From Candidatus Hydrogenedentota bacterium (GTDB taxonomy: Bacteria; Hydrogenedentota; Hydrogenedentia; Hydrogenedentales; SLHB01): DNA of 64,000 nucleotides. Location: NCBI GenBank assembly GCA_020849535.1, contig JADLGB010000235.1, positions 1 through 64,000 on the forward strand. Direction: 5' to 3'. Each line of letters opens with the position of its first letter. Position 1 is the stretch's first letter. The notes beneath the pieces are model-generated. The model saw only the letters and a program-made list of their open reading frames with translations, was not told the origin of the DNA and did not search any database. Position numbers and translations under genes: made by a program. Below, one piece after another: positions 60,538 to 64,000 of this stretch.

Positions 60538-61722
60538 TCAGCCCCAACCGCCCATGATCGAGAAATAGCTTCGGTACTGTGCGCACAACCGATTGCCATC
60601 CTTTCCGCGAAGCCCGGGAAAGTCGGCCAGCGTGAGCTTGCTCGAACCGTACTTCAGGAACTCGACGTGCCCGTCCATGTGGAGCACGTTGCTTCCGCCA
60701 GGTACATGGTTGAAGCGCATCACCGGCGAATCGCCGGGGCCTGTCCAGTCGTTGTCCATGGGCGAGGTGAAGGCATCCCACATCACGATGAGATTGCTCT
60801 GTGCCCGCGCGCCGTCGGCGGGATTGTTGATGTCGACGATGAAGAACCGCTCGATGCCTTCTCTCAAATGCAGGTAGCTGTTCGGCAGATCGGACCCGTC
60901 GTCATCCTTCATCCCGTTGACGGGATTCCAGTCCTCGGGCGACATCCGCCAGTCGGACCATTGAAGCATGCCGCCAAGGTTCATGTCTTCCTGGATTGGC
61001 CGCAGATCGTACTCGATGATCTCCCAACTCGTACATCCGAACTGCGCGAAATAGTCATTGCCATACCACGCCATCAACTTCCAATCGGGGAGATTGTTGG
61101 CGGGGTCGGAATACATCCAATCCCAATACCGGCGGCGGGCACCCATGGCATCGACCACCTGGGACCATGACGTCACTCCGTAGCCTGCGTAGCAATACGA
61201 GACCGGCCAGCTCAGATAGGTGTTCAGGCACAGCTCCTTGCCGCGTGGATACGGCGTTCCGAAACTCGAAGGGAGATCGTCATCGCGCGACGCGATATCT
61301 TCGATTTGGGCGGCGAAGTTGCTTCTGACTCCATTGCCTCCCGCATCGGACCAAATCCACCACCCCTCACCGCTGTCCGCACGCGAATCGGAAGGACAAA
61401 TAGCCATGCTGGCGTCTGTCCAGTAGTCAGAATAGAGTTCCTCCCCTGCGAAGGAGGCAAGCGAACGTAACGAACGGTATTCGCCCGACTCGTGCGAATA
61501 CGAACCGGGGACGTAATGGCTGGGCGGGGGGAACATACCATCGTGCTCGTCACCGTACATCCTGAAAACCATCCCGAACTGTCTCAGGTTGTTCACGCAA
61601 CTCGCGCGCCGGGCCGCTTCAAGGGCTCGGGACAGCGACGGCATCAGAAGAGCAACCAGGATCGCGATGATTCCGATGACCACGAGCAATTCGATGAGCG
61701 TGAAGCCACGATGGCGAAGCAC
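60538..61722 (-). CDS. Prepilin-leader protein with H-X9-DG C-terminal motif
   Basis: The 394-residue product starts at GTG 61722, ten bases after AAAGGGG, which gives a six-residue leader ending RHRG; a GTG at 61752 is the alternative. The type IV prepilin cleavage site [21 protein letters not shown] is unmistakable, followed by a long soluble pseudopilin-like part and [20 protein letters not shown], the H-x9-DG motif of the planctomycete-type DUF1559/SBP_bac_10-like family. Such proteins occur in large numbers in Planctomycetota, Lentisphaerota and Hydrogenedentota genomes and are presumed to be cell-surface or secretion-system pseudopilins. A prepilin peptidase gene is not in the window. 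Confidence 0.85.
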   Translation of the reverse strand: MLRHRGFTLIELLVVIGIIAILVALLMPSLSRALEAARRASCVNNLRQFGMVFRMYGDEHDGMFPPPSHYVPGSYSHESGEYRSLRSLASFAGEELYSDYWTDASMAICPSDSRADSGEGWWIWSDAGGNGVRSNFAAQIEDIASRDDDLPSSFGTPYPRGKELCLNTYLSWPVSYCYAGYGVTSWSQVVDAMGARRRYWDWMYSDPANNLPDWKLMAWYGNDYFAQFGCTSWEIIEYDLRPIQEDMNLGGMLQWSDWRMSPEDWNPVNGMKDDDGSDLPNSYLHLREGIERFFIVDINNPADGARAQSNLIVMWDAFTSPMDNDWTGPGDSPVMRFNHVPGGSNVLHMDGHVEFLKYGSSKLTLADFPGLRGKDGNRLCAQYRSYFSIMGGWG

Positions 61723-62048
61723 GGGCTCATTTCCCCTTTCGACGGTGAGCACGCTAACCCTTCGTACAATGAGTATGCCACATAGAATCGATCAGTGGAG
61801 GAGTAATCAGGAGACTCCTGGTGAATGCGCATGGCAAGTGCCGGTTTCAGCCGCTTTTTTTGTGCGGGGAATCTCGGTTCCTCGCGCTCATCCAAGAGTG
61901 GATGCATCGGACGGATTCGACCGATCGGACGGATCGGTCCATTGACGCGGCACGGCGAGTGAAACCTGCGACCCAACCGTGTACACTCGCACCCGGCCAA
62001 ACCAACGCGAAACACACGGGTTCGCGGGACCGGGAGGAAAGAAACGCC
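61723..62048. other. Divergent intergenic region with TCGGACGGA-type hairpin
   Basis: The gap between the prepilin-like gene and the GH106 gene holds no coding sequence. GACCGATC and GATCGGTC at about 61919-61939 form an 8-bp stem, and CGGACGGAT words around 61908-61933 relate it to the 21-bp hairpin at 6312-6358. A run of eight T residues at about 61854-61861 follows a weak stem and is not a convincing terminator. A promoter for the GH106 gene should be here, but I cannot point to one. Confidence 0.5.
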
Positions 62049-64000
62049 ATGAAACGGATTCCACTGCTTGCCTTGATGCTGTCGGCCACAATGGCCGCCG
62101 CCGCGGACCTGGAGAAGGACTTCGCCAACCCGCCGGACGCCACCAAGCCGCGCTGCTACTGGTATTGGATGGATGGCCACATCACCAAGGAAGGCATCAC
62201 CAAGGACCTCGAAGCGATGCGGCAGGTCGGCATCGGCGAGGGGTACATCGGCGTTATCAGCGGCCAGACCAAACTCCCCGCGGACGAGACTGCGGCCGTG
62301 GCGTTGTCAGACGAATGGTGGGGATTCATCGAGCACGCGGTGCGCGAAGGCGGCCGGCTCGGTGTGGACATAGGCTTGTTCAATTCGCCCGGCTGGAGCC
62401 AGTCCGGCGGACCCTGGGTGACGCCGGATAAGGCGATGCGTTACGTCACGCTGCCGGAGACGCGCCTGAAGGGGCCCCAACACTTCGAGGGCAAACTCCC
62501 CGCGCCCGTCGGCGACTTCCAGGATGTGGCCGTGCTCGCGTTTCCGGTTCCCGCCGGAGATGGTGTGCTGGCCAAGGAGACTGCGCGCACATCGCGGTCT
62601 GTGATCTTCGAGATGTCCGCCCCATTCACCGCGCGAAGCGTGCTCGTGCATCCCACGAAGAAGGTGAACGTCGCCGCCGAGCTGCAAGTCTCCGACGACG
62701 GCATGCAGTACCGCACCGTAAAGACCTTCACGATTGACCGGCACAACCTCGAGATCAATGTCGGCCCCGTACCGCTGGCGCCGATCGTCGCGTCGTTCCC
62801 CGCGGTCACGGCGCGTTTCTTCAAGCTTAACTTCTCCGAGGACTGTGAGCTGGGCGAGATTCAACTGTCCCCGGCGATGCGTGTGGAGAGTTTTGCGGAG
62901 AAGTCCATGATTAAGATGTTTCAGGACCCGCAGCCGCCGTTCGACTTCTACACGTGGCCCGCGCAAGTCGAGCCTGACGTGCCGGGCCTCGCGGTCGATC
63001 CGGCGAAAGTACTCGACCTGACTGCATCCATGGCATCCGACGGCACGTTGAAGTGGGACGTGCCGGAAGGCGAGTGGATCGTGCTGCGAAGTGCCATGAC
63101 CCCCACAGGCACGAAGAACAGCCCCTCTCCGCCGGAAGCGACCGGCCTCGAAGTGGACAAGATGAACCGCGACGCGTTGAAGGTTCATTTCGATGCGTAC
63201 GTCGGCAACCTGTTGAATCGCATCCCCGCCGCGGAACGCACCGCGTGGAAGCACGTCGTCGCCGACAGCTACGAGATGGGCCCGCAGAATTGGACCGATG
63301 GCTTCGCGGAAGACTTCGCGAAGCGTTTCGGCTACGACCCGATGCCGTGGCTGCCCGTGCTCACGGGGCGCGTGGTCGGTAGTGCCGAGCAGTCAGACCG
63401 CTTCTTGTGGGATCTGCGCCGCATGGTGTCCGATCGCGTCGCGCTCGACTACGTCGGTGGATTGCGCGATCTCTGCAACCAGCACGGCCTTAAGATGTGG
63501 CTCGAAAACTACGGCCATTGGGGATTCCCGAGCGAGTTTCTGCTGTACGGTGGATACTGCGACGAGATCAGCGGCGAGTTTTGGGTGAACGGCGACTTGG
63601 GCAGCGTGGAGCTACGCGATGCCGCGTCTGCGGCCCACATCTATGGGATGCCGATCGTCTGGGCCGAGGCCTTCACGGGCGGGATCACGTTTGCGAATGC
63701 GCCGCGCGAGTTGAAGGCGCGCGGCGACTGGGCGTTCTGCGAAGGCATCAACCAATTCGTGCTGCACGTGTACATCCACCAGCCCTGGGACGACCGGCGG
63801 CCCGGTATCAACGCGTGGTTTGGCACCGAGTTCAACCGGCACAACACGTGGTTCGCGTACTCCAAGCCCTGGATCGACTACCTGCGCCGCTGCAGCGTGA
63901 TGTTGCAAGCGGGCATGCACGTTGCCGATGTGGCCTATTTCATCGGCGAGGACGCGCCGAAGATGACCGGTATCCGCAAGCCGGAACTGCCGGCGGGCTA
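62049..64000 (+). CDS. Secreted GH106-type alpha-L-rhamnosidase (partial)
   Basis: The gene starts at ATG 62049 behind GGGAGGAAAG and runs off the window, so only 650 residues are visible. The signal peptide is MKRIPLLALMLSATMAAA. The opening after it, PRCYWYWMDGHITKEGITKD then LEAMRQVGIGEGYIGVI, is the hallmark of GH106 proteins (W.W..G.IT.EGI..DL..M...G). Further landmarks are NSPGWSQSGGPWV, HVVADSYEMGPQNWTDGF, MWLENYGHWGFPSEFLLYGG, the SGEFW segment and HVYIHQPW, consistent with the barrel active site of this family, which cleaves alpha-L-rhamnosyl bonds. It is the second rhamnosidase in 5 kb. The C-terminal domains are missing from the window. Confidence 0.85.
   Translation, partial: MKRIPLLALMLSATMAAAADLEKDFANPPDATKPRCYWYWMDGHITKEGITKDLEAMRQVGIGEGYIGVISGQTKLPADETAAVALSDEWWGFIEHAVREGGRLGVDIGLFNSPGWSQSGGPWVTPDKAMRYVTLPETRLKGPQHFEGKLPAPVGDFQDVAVLAFPVPAGDGVLAKETARTSRSVIFEMSAPFTARSVLVHPTKKVNVAAELQVSDDGMQYRTVKTFTIDRHNLEINVGPVPLAPIVASFPAVTARFFKLNFSEDCELGEIQLSPAMRVESFAEKSMIKMFQDPQPPFDFYTWPAQVEPDVPGLAVDPAKVLDLTASMASDGTLKWDVPEGEWIVLRSAMTPTGTKNSPSPPEATGLEVDKMNRDALKVHFDAYVGNLLNRIPAAERTAWKHVVADSYEMGPQNWTDGFAEDFAKRFGYDPMPWLPVLTGRVVGSAEQSDRFLWDLRRMVSDRVALDYVGGLRDLCNQHGLKMWLENYGHWGFPSEFLLYGGYCDEISGEFWVNGDLGSVELRDAASAAHIYGMPIVWAEAFTGGITFANAPRELKARGDWAFCEGINQFVLHVYIHQPWDDRRPGINAWFGTEFNRHNTWFAYSKPWIDYLRRCSVMLQAGMHVADVAYFIGEDAPKMTGIRKPELPAG

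Noticed and set aside
61854-61861. T8 run as a terminator
   Set aside because: The preceding stem is only about 3 bp and lies in a divergent gap where no plus-strand transcript needs to end.
1-64000. CRISPR array, tRNA, rRNA or transposase genes
   Set aside because: No regularly spaced direct repeats, tRNA T-arm-like sequences, rRNA stretches or transposase motifs were found on either strand by reading; a covariance-model scan was not possible.

Overview
The window is a GC-rich chromosomal segment of a diderm bacterium, most likely an uncultured member of the Hydrogenedentota or a related Planctomycetota/Lentisphaerota-type lineage. The inference rests on content: a type IV prepilin-leader protein with an H-X9-DG C-terminal motif, a secreted neutral-ceramidase-like protein, Tat-exported Gfo/Idh/MocA and sulfatase proteins, large secreted rhamnosidases, a lipoprotein with a SUMF1-like domain, and many short palindromic intergenic repeats. 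No rRNA, tRNA, CRISPR array, phage gene or transposase was seen.

Layout. (1) 1-6.3 kb: repeat-rich start, a membrane-anchored protein that reads as a divergent serpin, a three-gene sugar/polyol operon (class II aldolase, SorE-like dehydrogenase, SrlD-like SDR) closed by an intrinsic terminator, and a polytopic membrane protein. (2) 6.4-10.9 kb: a respiratory cluster of a cupredoxin-like protein, cytochrome c oxidase subunits I and III, a small CxxC exported protein and subunit II. Subunit I lacks the hallmark residues of both the D and the K proton channels. (3) 11.1-25 kb: glutamine synthetase-family enzyme plus SDR, ceramidase-like protein, alpha/beta hydrolase, beta-helix protein, a propeller-PAS sensor without an output kinase, a penicillin-acylase-family enzyme and deoC. 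(4) 25-39.5 kb, minus strand: the division and cell-wall (dcw) cluster mraZ-STAS-rsmH-ftsL-ftsI-murE-murF-mraY-murD-ftsW-murG, driven by a strong sigma70-like promoter overlapping candidate MraZ boxes and followed on the same strand by two paralogous HD-GYP genes. Unusual points are a STAS gene inside the cluster and a MraY with a periplasmic insertion of about 120 residues. (5) 39.8-47.2 kb: SUMF1-EF-hand-arylsulfotransferase fusion lipoprotein, metallophosphoesterase, type I sulfatase and an unknown protein with a JAMM-like motif. (6) 47.5-64 kb: carbohydrate locus with a nonsense-interrupted (alpha/alpha)6-type gene, two ADP-ribosylglycohydrolase-family genes (one secreted), a Gfo/Idh/MocA plus TIM-barrel isomerase pair, an (alpha/alpha)6 glycosidase-like protein with a Cys4 insertion, a GH78 rhamnosidase, a prepilin-like protein and a GH106 rhamnosidase running off the end.

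Together the genes suggest an aerobic or microaerobic heterotroph that breaks down rhamnose-rich, possibly sulfated polysaccharides outside the cytoplasm and makes meso-DAP peptidoglycan. Several families of inverted-repeat elements (REPIN-like pairs of about 152 bp, a 31-bp perfect inverted repeat, and a 440-bp MITE-like element with 27-bp terminal repeats) lie between genes. All function calls come from reading motifs by eye; no database search was run.
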